Notes: a model not told the origin generated them from the letters alone. Positions 22,431 to 34,800 are shown, counted from the stretch's first letter. The stretch: DNA of 64,000 nt from Mikania micrantha (GCA_009363875.1 CM018690.1:32927445-32991444); one strand, 5' to 3'. Made by a program: numbers and translations.

Positions 22431-23186
22431 GTGTTCCATCGAAGGCTGAGAATTTCGTCAAAACACAAATCTAATACCAATAAAGATGAGAGCGATACAT
22501 TGATTCGGCAGAAGTTTACATAAGGCTTAGATAATGGTTCCTTTATCCATTATAATTTAGCAGTATTGTAACGCCCTATTTCAGCTAGGGATGATGTGAC
22601 ACTATTACAAAAATCAAAACAAAACATAAACTTATAATTGAATGAATTAACGGTTTGGCTAAAGAAATACAAACTACGTAATTACATTATTTATTTCTAA
22701 TCGCTTTAAACTCTCAAATTTCTCTTTCTTCTCTTCAAACATCCTTATGAATCTTATGATTACATATTGTAGAGATTAAATAAAGAAAATAACAAAGACA
22801 AATACGGCTGATGCAAAATTGTCCAGTAACAAAAAAACAATATGTGACAATTCACAATTTCCATGTTAGAATCATAACTCGAAAATAAAGAGAATGAGTG
22901 TAAGCGAAATCATGAAACGAGGCTCCGATTTCAAGATACATTGAGTCGAATATAGCATTAAATAAGAGATCATATATTTTTAACTCTTTAGGTCTTGAAA
23001 TTATAATGGTTGGAAAGCGCTCGAAAAATCGTGAACGTGGGCTAAAATGGCGCGTAAAACAGAGTTCATATGCCCAAGTTATAGCGAAAACAAGAAACCA
23101 GTCAGATTGCATGTGAACACGCCACGTGGCATCACGTGTCAACACGTGACAGGCATGCAAACTCCTAAATCCGGGCGTATCGCCCG

Positions 23187-23249
23187 GCGTTAAATGTTGG
23201 GGCTAGGCTATCCGCGCCAAACGCTGGGGCCAGGCTATCCGCGCCAAAC
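23187..23249 (+). repeat. 27-bp tandem repeat in solo LTR A, interrupted by two insertions
   Basis: The unit GCGCCAAACGCTGGGGC(C/T)AGGCTATCC occurs about three to four times if the fragments at 23187-23249, 44166-44181 and 48016-48040 are read consecutively. The Copia element and solo LTR C both lie inside it, 16 bp apart. Confidence 0.75.
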
Positions 23250-24390
23250 TGTTAGGTTTCCATTATGAGATGGTGCCCTGCCCACAATTAACCAATCCTT
23301 CTGCAAGCTTCAAGTTCATTAAGTCCATTTAATGATGGCAACATTCTAACTCTCTTTACTTCTGTTTTTCTATTTTATACAGATTTATTTTGATATGCTG
23401 ATAATTTGAATAAAGTTCAAATCCATATAATATGTTGATGTGTTGACAGGCATAATACAGACAACACATATGGTCCACATCTTTGAACCTTAAACCTTTC
23501 TATATATAAGATCATTATTTGTTAATTGATTCTTATGTTTAAGTGTTTAGTAATTGCAGGATTTGTCAAGGATGTTGTAGTGCTGATAACCAAAGTAATA
23601 ATGCTAAAAGCCAACTCATTGAAGATTGAGATGCTGACATTTTCTCAAAGGATTCTTCAATGCTGACAGCTTAAAGTTTCAGTGCTGACATTCAAAGTAC
23701 ACTGCTGATGATGTTATCTCAAGGACATTGCAGTGCTGATAAACAAATCTTGTGATGCTGATGACCAAGTGTGATGCTGATGATATATATTGTAGTGCTG
23801 ATGATTACAATAACCAAAGTATTCATCAATGCTGACGACCAACTGCTGTGATGCTGATCAAGAAAATCTGCCAAGTACAAGAAAGTAAGTTTGCAATGCT
23901 GACATGCAAACTTACTAATGCTGAAGTTCAAGATTGTTGTTGCTGATGAAGAATCTACACTTAGATTCTGTTGTTTATTTGTCTTTGTTGACATCAGTTA
24001 TGACGTGTATAACTGATGTGACGTTTGTATTGTTATTTTGATAGCGGTTATCCGTTAGGTCAGTTATGTAGGTCTGAAATAGGTCTCTATAAATAGGACC
24101 TTTATAGAATCAGTCTGTACGCTTTTTGGAGAAAACACACTCACTTTTACACACTGTAATTCTCTGAGCAATTTCAGATCTACAATCAATATAACTGCCT
24201 TTAATATTCATCATCATCTGTTCTTAATTGTTCTTATTAAATATGTCTTGAATATTAATTACTGTCGGTTTTGTTATTTTAGATTGTTACGAAACTTAGA
24301 TTGATTGCATGTTTCCGCCTTGTTATCAATCGAAATCATAGCTTATTGTTATCATCAGATCTTAGATTAAGATCTGATCCGAGCCTGACA
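23250..24390 (+). repeat. 5' LTR of the Copia element
   Basis: 1,141 bp. The TATA box CTATAAATAG at 24087-24096 marks the promoter. Upstream, from about 23570 to 23990, some 15 copies of (A/G)TGCTGA(C/T) are scattered. It is about 20 bp shorter than the 3' LTR because of an 18-bp and a roughly 39-bp indel in this motif region. Confidence 0.9.
24087..24096 (+). promoter_or_regulatory. TATA box of the Copia 5' LTR
   Basis: CTATAAATAG, also present at 43857-43866 in the 3' LTR. Transcription probably starts about 30 bp downstream. Confidence 0.7.
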
Positions 24391-24392
24391 AT

Positions 24393-24405
24393 TGGTATCA
24401 GAGCC
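24393..24405 (+). promoter_or_regulatory. Primer binding site of the Copia element
   Basis: TGGTATCAGAGCC, complementary to the 3' end of plant initiator tRNA-Met, lies two bases after the 5' LTR. Confidence 0.85.
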
Positions 24406-24949
24406 AAGAGCTCGATATTTTTATTTTCCTGAAAATCAAAAGCTGAAGTTATGATTTCTACGATCAAGAGCTGATTCTAGCTTGAAATCGTATAGTTTAG
24501 AACGATCAAATTTAAATCAGATCAATTCGTTAAACTAATTTACATGGATTGATTGATTTGTTTTACTGTGTGTGTTCTTGGTGAAACTGTGTGTTTTGAG
24601 ATTTCAGATTCATAGCTTAATATTGTGAAAACAATCAAGCGTATACGATTACCTATCACTTGTTGATTCGTAATCAATCTGATCGTTGAAATTTGTGAGC
24701 CGATTCACAAATTTCCGTCTCAAGTGTCAAGCGTTTATTTCAGGATTTACAGTTTCATTGATTTTCGATTCTTCTCAATAGATCGCAAGTCTTTAACAAT
24801 AGTATTCCTGTTGTTTTTGTTACTTATTTAGAATTGTCTCTGATTATTAATCAATCATTTGAACTAATTGAGTGGAAAAATTCGGACTAGGTTATTAGAT
24901 CCTGAATTAATTTCAACTCATTAGAAATTCTAAGTAAATTTTAACAAAA

Positions 24950-27394
24950 ATGACAGATCAAACAATGGCACAACCGACTGTGTCTGTATATTCTGAATCA
25001 GGTTCATCTGGTGCTAAACCTCCTGTTTTGAAGAATGCAGCTGACTTCCAACAATGGAAGCTTAGGTTTCAAAACGATATCGATAGCACTGATCCAGAGA
25101 TGTGGTGCTCAATTGTCGACGGCCCATATGTTCCTGCTGATTTGAGTGAAGAAAACAGATTGAAGCACCACAACAAAAGCTTACCTCTCAGAGGAATCAA
25201 CCTGAGAGATGATGAGAAAAGAATGGTCAAAGTGGATATTAAAGCCTATGGTACACTGAAATCTGCTTTACCAATGGAAGTTTTGGTATGTGTCAAAGAT
25301 TTTGAAACTGCAAAGAGCTTGTGGGATCAGTTGGAGGTGATGTTTGCTGGAAATGAAGAAATCAAGAGAATGAAGAGGGATAGCCTCAAAATGATGTTTG
25401 ACAACTTCAAACACATGTCTGGTGAAACAGTCACTCAACAAATCCAACGTTATGTGCAATTGATCAATGAGCTAAAAACCTTTGGAATCAAAGTTGATAA
25501 TTATGACTTAAATCTTAAGTTATTAAATACACTTCCAGAGAGCTGGACTGAGAAAGTTACATTGATTAAGGAAACCAGAAAGCTTGATGAGGTAAAAATT
25601 GAAGAGATGATTGCCAAACTTGAAGCAATTGACATGGATGTCAAAGCACAAGCATCAACTGCTCAAGTTGGTCAATACAAATTTTTGAAGACTGCTGGTG
25701 TTCAAGCCTTGGTTGTTGAAGAAGGGAGGAGTAATTCTCAGTACTCTCCTAATGAAAATGTTGGATTTGGTGTATATTCAACTCCCATACCACAAGCACC
25801 TGCTGCTGCGAATCAATCACAAAATGACTCTCAACAACATTTTTCTCAGCAACAGTTTTTTGTAAACACAAATTCTGTTGAGCAGCAAGAAGCTTGCAAA
25901 GCATTTGTTGCAAGCTTTGAATGTTTTGCTGCAAGCTCTCTTGCAAAAGCTCAATTTACTCAACATGATCTTGAAGAAATAGATCCAAAGGATGTTGAAG
26001 AAATGGATATCAAATGGCAGATGGCCATGGTTGTCTTGAGGCACAAAAAATTCTGGAAGAAGTATGGTCCCATGAAATTTGAAGCTGATAAAACAAAAGT
26101 GGGTATTGATCTTGATAAAGTAAGATGCTACAACTGCAATATTTATGGTCATTTCTCACGTGATTGCAAAGCTCCCAAAGACACCTCCAGATATCAACCA
26201 AATCAACAATCAAGTCAATCTGCACCTGCTGTTCAAATGAAAGCCATTGAACCACCAAAGCCAAAAGCACTTGTGGTCACAAACAACTCAGAGGATTTTG
26301 ATTGGAGCAAGTATGCTGATGAGTATGATCCTGCACAAGCCATGATTGCTGTTGCAAAAAATTTTCAAGAAGACACAGATGAACCACTCCTTGCTTTGAT
26401 GGCACTGGGAAATGAGGTAACAAGACCATGTTCTGATGAGTGTAAAATCAAGCAAGAAGTTTCAAAACAACACATAGCTGATTTGCAAAGAGAGTTAAGC
26501 AAATGCAGGTTTGAAGAGAAACAGTGGATAAATGACAAAATAACACATGAAAATAAAATTAATTCTCTTTTAAAAGATAATGAACAACTTAAAACTGAGA
26601 AATTAATTTTGCAAAAAGAACATGATGAAAACTTGTCAAAATTAACAAAAGCATTATCTGATTTATCCACTGCAACTCTGAAAGTTGAAAATTTTGAAAC
26701 TTCTTCCAAACACTTGACTAATTTGCTCAACAGTCATATTCAAGGAAAATCAATGGCAGGATTGGGTTTTCATGAGGTTCCACCTCCATACAATGAAAAC
26801 TATACACCCATGCCTGAGTCAATGACCAGTCCAAAAGTGGTATTCCAAAAATCTGATTCTCAAAATCAGAAAAGTGAAATTGTTGATGATTCACATTCAT
26901 TTTCTTTTAAGAATTTTGTCTCTGCTGAAAATAAAACTTCTGATGCTTTAAAATCATCAATTGAAAATGAATCTGAGAAATTGGTGACAACTGAAAACCA
27001 ATCAACTTTAAAAATCAAACAAAAGGTCTCTAATTCAACTCAGAATTCAGAGAAATCAAATGGATCTAAGTCATCAAATTCAGATTCATCAACAAAATGC
27101 ACAATTTGCAAAAGTTTGTCTCACACAATGAAACAATGCACATACAAATCAAAGAATCATTTTAACAAAATGTCTGAATTTGTGGAGAAAAAGAAAAGAA
27201 TGCAAGGTAAAAACTACTCTCCAGTTTCTGCAAACACTTCAAGGTACTGTTCTATATGTAGAACAAACAATCATGACCTTGTTGATTGTTACTATCATCA
27301 GCCTGATTTGGAGTGTATGCAGAACAGTAAAAATGTGGCTTATCCTTTTCCTGATAGTAAAGTTGCCAAAACAAAGGGCAAATCTGGAAACAAT
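24950..27394 (+). pseudogene. gag: Copia gag, first part (interrupted by a solo LTR)
   Basis: Capsid/nucleocapsid polyprotein that would package element RNA in the cytoplasm. The N-terminal half has the Copia gag fold signature (FQQWKLRFQNDID near residue 34; LWDQLEVMF; LLNTLPESW). Three CX2CX4HX4C zinc knuckles are visible: CYNCNIYGHFSRDC from residue 393, CTICKSLSHTMKQC from 717 and CSICRTNNHDLVDC from 767. A Lys/Glu-rich coiled-coil-like part lies near 500-590. The frame is open up to the insertion at 27394; the last residues of the longer ORF belong to the inserted LTR. The start follows ACAAAAATGA about 560 bp after the PBS. Confidence 0.85.
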
Positions 27395-27850
27395 TGTCAC
27401 ACCCCGAGCCGGCGGGGTTGGATCGGAGTCCCCGCCGGGCGGAAGGTTCCCGGGGCGCGATATCGTGGGTGATAATCGTGATGATCAGATTGTTTACATA
27501 GCATCAATGTTAAGAATAATTAAAGCACAATCAAACATTAAAATAGGATTACAAAGTTAAATTACAATATCAATGTTCAGTAATTTAACTCGGTAAACCT
27601 AACAAAAGAATCATATGTTTCCTATCTTGTATCTGTACAAGATATCAAAAGTGATTCGTATCCATAGCAAAATATGTGCTTCTCCAAAAGTCTACTAGGT
27701 CTGCTAACTGGCATCCTAGTATGCAATCCAAAAGCTTAAGTCTATTCCCGCGCGTCACCTGAGAAAGCATGTAAGAAAAAAAACAAGTCAACACAAAGGT
27801 TGGTGAGTTCATGTAGTTTTAGTATTTGTAAAATAGATTTTGCAAACCTC

Positions 27851-28320
27851 CTAGGTAAAACCTTAACCTCATTAACAACACCTGTATCATCCAACTCGGT
27901 ATGCTTATATATAGGGCATACCCCTGAGTCGAGCCTACGACCCGCCCAGACGTCGTCCCACCACATACTAAGTCGCATAGGACATTGTTATTAATGATAA
28001 TTAAGCATTTTACCTACCGTTCGATTCATCCTTCATCCTAGTTTTAGTTTACTGTTTTCAAAGTCTACAAGTCTATAGCATTCGTATGTAATAGCTCCAA
28101 TAAGTTTAACAAGCATCGTGTTTAAAAGTTTATGATGTTGACCCAAAAGCATTCATGCATCCCCTAGGTAACAACCTTAATCTCATTAACACCACCTGTA
28201 TCATCCAACTCGGTATGCTTATATATAGGGCATACCCCTGAGTCGAGCCTACGACCCGCCCAGACGCCGTCCCACCACATACTAAGTCGCATAGGACATT
28301 GCTGTTAATGATAATTAAGC
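27851..28320 (-). repeat. 313-bp-period duplication in solo LTR B
   Basis: A block from CTAGGTAA to GATAATTAAGC (27851-28010) repeats from 28164. Each copy contains GGTATGC-TTATATATAGG-GCATACC, a hairpin with 7-bp arms around a TATA-like core. LTR C carries a comparable duplication with a different period (about 227 bp). Confidence 0.8.
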
Positions 28321-28394
28321 GTCTTACCTACCCTCCATTTCGTTTATAGCTTTAGCATTATGTTTAAGTTTATAGCATGAGTGAACATTGAGGA

Positions 28395-28925
28395 ATCATT
28401 GTATGGCAAGCACTGAGAGGCCATAAGTCTACCCCTCAAGTCCCGACTATAAAGGTCACCCTATGGCAAGCACTGAGAGGCCATACTAGGTGCCTTCTAG
28501 TCCTGACTGTGAAGAACACATGAAGGCAAGCACTGAGAGACCAACTATTGTTCTTCAAGTCCCGACTATGAAGAACACATGAAGGCAAGCACTGAGAGAC
28601 CAACTATTGTTCTTCCATAGCCAATAGTTTTAGCATCCAACTAGTTTCACAACCGGTAAGGCAAGCACTGAGAGGCCAAACCGTTGCTTTTGCATGACAA
28701 GTTTATAGCTTTCATAGTTTAACAACCGGAGAGGCAAGCACTGAAAGGCCAAACCGTAGTTTTTGCATAATAAGTTTATAGCATACAAAGTTTAACAACC
28801 TGAGAGGCAAGCACTGAGAGGCCAAACCGTTGCTTTTGCATAATAAGTTTATAGCATACAAAGTTTAACAACCGGAGAGGCAAGCACTGAGAGGCCAAAC
28901 CGTTGCTTTTGCATAATAAGTTTAT
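28395..28925. repeat. Minisatellite with eight GGCAAGCACTGAGAGGCCA cores
   Basis: The cores lie near 28404, 28463, 28524, 28582, 28660, 28731, 28803 and 28876. Spacing is about 58-60 bp for the first four and about 71-78 bp after that, so two higher-order units adjoin. The cores vary at only a few positions. It is part of LTR B. Confidence 0.9.
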
Positions 28926-29049
28926 AGCATTCAAAGTTTATAGCATTCAAAGTTTATAGCATTATGAGCACTCCAAGCATTTCGAGCATTTAAGCATGAT
29001 AAGCATATGGTATTTGCATTATAGCATCATCACTTGGCATTAGTGTATA

Positions 29050-29350
29050 GCATTAAGCATCTAGTTTACGAATATAGATTATAGCATAAGCATTACGAGT
29101 ATAGTTTAAGAATATAGTTTATAGCATAAGCATCGAGTGTGTAGTTTAAGAATATAGTTTATAACATAACATCGAGTGTGTAGTTTAAGAATATAGTTTA
29201 TAGCGCAAGCATCAAGGGTGGCGTTTAAGAAAATAACTTAGAGCATAAGTATAAAGAGCATAGTTTAAGAATATAATTTATAGCATGAGCTTTAAAGATA
29301 TAGTTTAAGAATATAGTTTATAACATAAGCATTAAGCACTTAGTTTAAGC
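29050..29350. repeat. Degenerate tandem repeat with TAGTTTAAGAATATAGTTTA units
   Basis: About seven diverged copies of a roughly 40-bp unit (AGCAT..GAG.GTGTAGTTTAAG, then AATATAGTTTATAGCATA) follow one another within LTR B. Confidence 0.75.
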
Positions 29351-30059
29351 ATCAAGTGTATAAATTAAGCTTCTAGTTTGCAACATAAGCATCAATCACC
29401 AAGTTTAAGCATATTGTGGTAGCATAAGCATCAAGTCTCATAAGCATCCAACATATGTTTTCAAGCCTCAAGTTTAAAGTATAAGTTTCAAGTCTATTGC
29501 TCTTCAAAGTATTCTAAGTTCTAGCATAAGTTTCAACATAAGTATCATGTTTATGTTTAAAGCATTAATTAACATTTCAAGAGTTTTATGAAAATGTTTA
29601 ACATGCTTCTCAGTCCCGAAGTAAAACAAATAAATTTCAAAAGGGACAAATGAACTCACCTTAGGTCCGTAGTGTTTGACTAAGTAGACTATGAATGCGC
29701 GCGCTCTTGGTTTGCACTTGATATTATGATCACGTTCCTGAATTGATTTCATAGTGTTGTAACTTATGAGTATGTGTTGGATTGATTTGTGCGGGTATAA
29801 TCATTAGTGTTAGCCCTAAAGTTGGCTAACACTTTGTGTCTCGATCTTCACGCGACCCTTAGATAATTGTCTTTGTTGTGACATCCATTTCCCACAAGAT
29901 TTAAGTTAACTTTACTTTGCTAACAAAGTCTTTCATTCTTTTTGAATCTCCATAGTGATAAATGAGTTTTCTAAATATGAAAGCTTAAGTTTTTAGTTTT
30001 AATGATAATCCAATTTAACATGTTATCACTTATTTCAAATTCGTTGTTACTTAAACCTT

Positions 30060-31180
30060 GGGGGCCTTTCGTTGGTTCAATGATTAATGTGGGCCGACAT
30101 AGCTGGGCCTAGCATTTTAAATTGGGCCGAATGGAATTGATCTTTGGGTCGAGAAAGAGAGCTTGGGCCGGATGGATAGGGGTTGGGCCATGGGCCGGTT
30201 ATCCATAGTGGCCCAAAAATGATATTGGATCATGGATTTTGTGTGTGTGGGCCGAACACTGATAACGGGCCACCATCATGAAGTGGGCTGAAACAGTGGG
30301 CTGATTAAAAAGGGTGTGGGCTGCTTATGTTTCTAGTTGGGCCGGATGACAAGCCTCGTGGGCTGCCTGAACTTGTTGGCCGAAAGGTTTATTGTTGGGC
30401 CTTGTATGCATGTTGGCCGGCTGTTTAAAGTTGGGCAAGTTAGATAGTGTAGCCCAATTGATATCGGATCAAGTGTGGGAGTGTTGGGCCGAATAAAATG
30501 GACTTGGGCCTTGGTTATTTGAGTGGGCTTTAACAAGGAAAGTGGGCCAAGGGTACTGTTGACTGGTTAATAATCAATGCAGTTTACACCTGGTCCGACC
30601 ACAAAATTGTTGGGCCTGTTTGGGTGGGCTTTGAGGCCTGCTCTTAAATGGATTACACAATCCTCTTGGGCCAAAATCATTTGTTGAATACGTTTACTTC
30701 CATGTGGCCAAACCAACAGAATACGATCACATGTAGTAGGCCGGCTGAACAAGGAGAATAGCAGCGAACATTCTGGGATTTTAGAGCCATGGTTCGTTTA
30801 ACAAATTGATGATATCACAAAGGTTCGTTACCCTCCAAAGGCTCGGCTAACAAAACCAACTGAAGGTTCGGTGCATGTGAGGGTTCGCCGGTGGTTTCAT
30901 GAGGGAGGAGGGTTCGTACGCATGCTAGGGTTCAGTAGTGGGTTCGTGTGTGCCCAAGGTTCGTTCATCACTCATGGTTCGCCTGATGATGATGGTTCGT
31001 GGGTTCGTGGCTCGAAGAGGGTTCGGTGGATGCCAGAAGGTTCTTCGTTAGGCTGTTTGCAATGTAGAAGGTTCGTAGCTAGGATCGTGGGTCAGAAGAT
31101 TCGCTGGTGACGTGAGGGTTCGCGAACATGGGTGAAGGTTCGGCCGGTAGCGTGGCCTAACAGGTTCGGCTCCATGAAGC
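30060..31180 (-). repeat. TGGGCY and GGTTCG motif clusters in solo LTR B
   Basis: From 30060 to 30760 TGGGCC/TGGGCT recurs every 20-40 bp; from 30780 to 31180 GGTTCG recurs about 17 times. The sequence between motifs is unrelated, so this is not an ordinary tandem repeat. In LTR sense orientation the order is TATA, CGAACC cluster, RGCCCA cluster, splice donor. Confidence 0.75.
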
Positions 31181-31582
31181 CTACGAACCAAATTCATCAT
31201 CTTCTTCCCCCACTCGCGGCTGTTGGAAGCTAGACTAACGATGTGACCAGTACCATGGGCGTTCTCAGATGTGGGGTTCCAAGGAGGTGTAAGTAATCGG
31301 CTAGGTGTGTGGGTTGAGAAACAAGATATGAAAACCCTATTTTTCAGCCATTACTTTCGATTATACCTCGATTTTAGCTGGATAAAACCGTAGATCTGTT
31401 GTACTTCCTTGTAGAGCTCGTCAAGGGCTTCGCGTGGGCGCAAGAATCACCGATTTTCGTTCACAAACGAAGGAGATATCGCGTTTTGAAGTTTGGATCT
31501 TGGGTGAAGATGGTGGTGACGGGTTGAGAGAATTTATGAGAGAGAGAGATTGTATAAAAATGAAATAAATGAAGCATTTGGT

Positions 31583-31591
31583 GTTTATATA
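31583..31591 (-). promoter_or_regulatory. TATA box of solo LTR B
   Basis: On the minus strand GTATATAAACACC, about 800 bp into the LTR and upstream of the CGAACC cluster. Confidence 0.5.
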
Positions 31592-32381
31592 CTCCAATGG
31601 GTATCCGGGTTCGTTTCGGTTGCTCGGTGCGCGTTTTCGTCGCGTATCCGGCTCGTTACGCGCATTTTTCGTAACTTAAATAAAAAGAATTATTTTAAGC
31701 TAATTGAATAGTTATTTATTTCTACAAAATTATTTTAAATTTCGTTTAATTTAATTATTTATCGAATTTTTATATTTTACGCGTTTCGTAAATTTGTTTC
31801 GCGATTTAATAAAATAGTTAAATTTAAATTATTTTAAGATGAGTTTCAAAATTGTAAAATAGGGAATACTTTATTTCCTTAAATTATGATCGTTCGTGTC
31901 TTCATTCGTTTTCGTTTTCGTTTCATCAGATTACGTCGCCGTCGCGCGTATTCGTTCGAATCGTCATTCGAACGGACACGTCGATGGTTTGGCTTTCTGA
32001 TTCTTGTTTTCTAATGTTGAATCATTATTTCAGAATGTTAAACTATCAGAATCATTCGTACAGATCGTCACCTATACGAATAACACGTCGGTTTAGCATT
32101 CGGAAACGACAACCGTTTAGATTTTGTTTTGTTTAACCTCACATACGTTTACAACAAGTAATATCACATTAAGTATTTGTGTTCCAACACTGTGTTGTCT
32201 GACATGTTTCAGACTGTTAAACTCTAAGGTTTGAGTCAGATTCAGACAATCATTTAATAGTTTCATGCTAAATCCGAATGCATCAATTAGTAGTTTCCCG
32301 TAATGTGTACTTGAGTTACTGTACAAGTTACTGTACAGTTCACTGTTCTGGTAATGATTCCGGCACAGATGTTACAACAAT

Positions 32382-32981
32382 GCCTATCATTCCAGAAATT
32401 CCAAAGATTCTAGATTTAGACAACATCAATCTGAAAATAGAATGTTTGGGAATCATTATCAGTCACAAATTCACACATCTCAGCAACCAAAAATTTCTTC
32501 TCAAAACTATCAGCAATGGCAAACTATGTTTGGTGGTTATCAACATCCCACACATAGTTTTGGTACTCAACAGTATTATAATGATGACAGTTATGGATAC
32601 AACTTCACTCCACCTAAAATTAGAAAACAGAATTTTCACAAAACAAAAGCATCAAACATTTTTTATGAAAATTCATTTTATGAATCAGATCCAAACAGTC
32701 ATCATGCTGATCACAAATCAATTTTGAAGAAACCTGTTGATAAATCAAATGGATATGACTCTACTTCCTCTCTCAAGGATGAGAAAGGAAAAATAAATCA
32801 AAAGAAAGTTTCCTTTGAATCACAATCCACTCAGAATTGGAAACCAAAAGTTGATTCTGAAAACAAACAAAAGGATGAATCTAATTTGCCAGATTTATCA
32901 AAAATGCAGAAAGTTACTTTTCAAACTTTTGAAAATGGGAAACCCAAGACCTGGGAGGCTTGGGTTCCATTGTCTATTTAA
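32382..32981 (+). pseudogene. gag: Copia gag, second part
   Basis: The same frame as the first part resumes right after the second ACAAT copy and continues as Gln/Asn/Ser/Lys-rich protein (for example FGNHYQSQIHTSQQPK, QKVSFESQSTQNWKPK) to TAA at 32979-32981. The C-terminal tail of Sirevirus gag is usually variable and basic, as here. Severed from its N-terminal part by LTR B. Confidence 0.7.
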
Positions 32982-32994
32982 TTTGTTTCATTGA

Positions 32995-34467
32995 TTGCAG
33001 GGGCATCCAAGGAGAACTGACAACATCTGGTATGTTGACAGTGGATGTTCCAGGCACATGACAGGTAATGCCAACCTGCTTCATGATTTTCAAAATATCA
33101 ATGGCATCTTTGTTGCGTTTAGAGGAGATCAGAAGGGAAAGATCACTGGTACTGGAGTAGTTAAGTGCAGAAATCTCAGCTTTGATAATGTGAGCTATGT
33201 GCAGCAGCTTCAGTATAATCTATTGAGTGTCTCACAGATCTGTGATAAAGACTACTCAGCCTTTTTCACCAAGCAAGAATGTGTGATTGTCAAGCCTGGT
33301 TTTCAAATCCCTGATGAATGGGTGTTGATGAGAACCCCAAGAAGGAATCATGTATACACTCTTAATATGGAATCACCACCACCAACATCACAAGAAACAT
33401 GTTTACTTTCAAAGGCTACTGATGATGAATCAACATTGTGGCACAGAAGACTTGCTCATGCAAACTTCAAATATATGAACAAGTTGGTAACTGGAAATCA
33501 TGTCATTGGTTTACCACAAAAAGAATTTTTCTGTCTTGACCACTGTGCTGCTTGTTTGAAAGGTAAACAGAAAAGATCTTCCCACAAATCAATTACAGCC
33601 AGTGTAATTAACTCCACATTACAGTTAATCCATATGGATTTATTTGGCCCTGTAAATGTGTTGAGTTTGGGAAAGAAACAATATTGCCTTGTGATGGTGG
33701 ATGACTATTCAAGATATTCTTGGGTGTTCTTCTTGAACAAGAAGAGTGAAACTGCTGATTTAATAATTCAGATGGTGAAAAGAATTGAGAATCACATGGG
33801 AAAATCAGTTAGAGGTTTCAGGAGTGACAATGGTTCTGAATTTAAAAATGAAACAATGGACAATTTTTGTCTTGAAAATGGAATAACAAGACAGTTCAGT
33901 GCAGCTAGAACTCCTCAGCAAAATGGTATTGCTGAAAGGAAAAACAGGTCCCTAATTGAAGCTGCAAGATCAATGCTTGCTGATTCAAAGTTTCCTTTAT
34001 CATTTTGGGCAGAAGCTGTCAACACAGCGTGTTATGTGCAAAACAGAACCTTTATTGTCAAAGATCAAAACAAAACTCCATATGAAATCATGTTCTCCAG
34101 AAAACCTCAAATAAAATTTCTCAAAGCTTTTGGATGTCCAGTCTCCATTTTGAACATAACTGACAGATTATCAAAATTTGATTCAAAAGCTTACAGGGTC
34201 TTTAAGAAAACTGCATATACTTTGCAAGAAACTGCTGATGTTGTGTTCTTTGAACATAATTTCAAGACAAAGTGTATAGGTCCTGACTGGCTGTTTGACA
34301 TGGACACTTTTATGAAAAGCTTTGATATTTTTCCATCTGATGATGCAGGCTCAAGTGGAACAAAAGATGATGATACAGAGTTAACAAGTTATGAGGGAGG
34401 ATGGATTAAACCACTTGTTTCTGATAATCCACCCATCATTGCTGATACTCCAGATCCTCAGCCATAG
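32995..34467 (+). pseudogene. pol: Copia pol: protease and integrase
   Basis: Begins in a different frame from gag. Domains in order: aspartic protease motif WYVDSGCSRHMTG (active Asp near residue 15), the GAG-pre-integrase segment LWHRRLAHANFKYMNKLV with the integrase zinc-binding H and C residues (HRR..H, CAACLKGK), and the integrase core with HMDLFGPV, VDDYSRYSWVFF, RGFRSDNGSEF and GIAERKNRSLIEAARSML (the D, D, E triad region). A TAG at 34465-34467 stops the frame before the RT, so it cannot make the full polyprotein. Whether the gag-pol frame change is a natural recoding site or a mutation is not clear. Confidence 0.85.
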
Positions 34468-34800
34468 GCTCTTCTGCAGAAACATATTCAACTCATTAGC
34501 ATTCATCATATGATAATGCTGATGCACAAAATTCTTCTCTGAATAGCGGTTCATCAGCAATACATCCAAATTCCCCAACCCATTCATCTGACACAAATCC
34601 CTCTGATGAAAACAATGCTATTGATCTAAATGACACAAATTTAGATATCAATACTTTGGTTCCAACAAGTTCAACATACAGAACTGTTGAAAGAAATCAT
34701 CCTGCTACAAACATCATTGGCAATTTATCATCAAAGACAACAAGGAGTATGCATGAATATGCAAATGTTTGCCTGTTTTCTTGCTTTCTTTCTCAAGATG
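34468..34800 (+). pseudogene. pol: Copia pol linker with stop codons and frameshift
   Basis: This Ser/Asn/Asp-rich linker reads sensibly in a frame that differs from both the upstream integrase frame and the downstream RT frame. It contains an in-frame TAG near 34498, and the frame changes at an A-run near 34805-34811. So pol carries at least three lesions here. Confidence 0.6.

Larger units (their letters stand above)
27759..29659 (-). other. Candidate intron inside solo LTR B
   Basis: On the minus strand a strong donor AAG|GTGAGTT (at 29659) and a pyrimidine-rich acceptor TTTCTCAG|GTGACG (at 27759) match the positions of similar sites in LTR A, LTR C and the Tekay LTR. Splicing is inferred, not shown. 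Confidence 0.4.
27395..32376 (-). mobile_element. Solo LTR B (Gypsy/Tekay-like), 4,982 bp, inside Copia gag
   Basis: On the minus strand it starts TGTAACATCTGTGCC (at 32376) and ends GGCTCGGGGTGTGACA (at 27395). It is flanked by a perfect 5-bp duplication ACAAT (27390-27394 and 32377-32381), and no internal coding region is present. The minus-strand TATA is at 31583-31591. It shares its last ~80 bp with the Tekay LTR at 58260-58346. Internal arrays: a GGCAAGCACTGAGAGGCC minisatellite, a TAGTTTAAGAATATAGTTTA repeat, a 313-bp duplication, and TGGGCY and GGTTCG motif clusters. Unequal recombination between two LTRs probably removed the rest of the element. Confidence 0.9.

Noticed and set aside
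22200..22474. Overlapping ORFs on both strands
   Set aside because: Produced by the CCGAAT/ATTCGG inverted blocks of the hAT MITE.
28395..28925. CRISPR-like array (19-bp repeats with ~40-50 bp spacers)
   Set aside because: It lies inside a plant solo LTR, the spacers resemble each other within each half, and there are no cas genes. It is a minisatellite.
30871..31110. ORF with Arg/Gly-rich product
   Set aside because: By-product of the GGTTCG cluster in solo LTR B; no recognisable domain.
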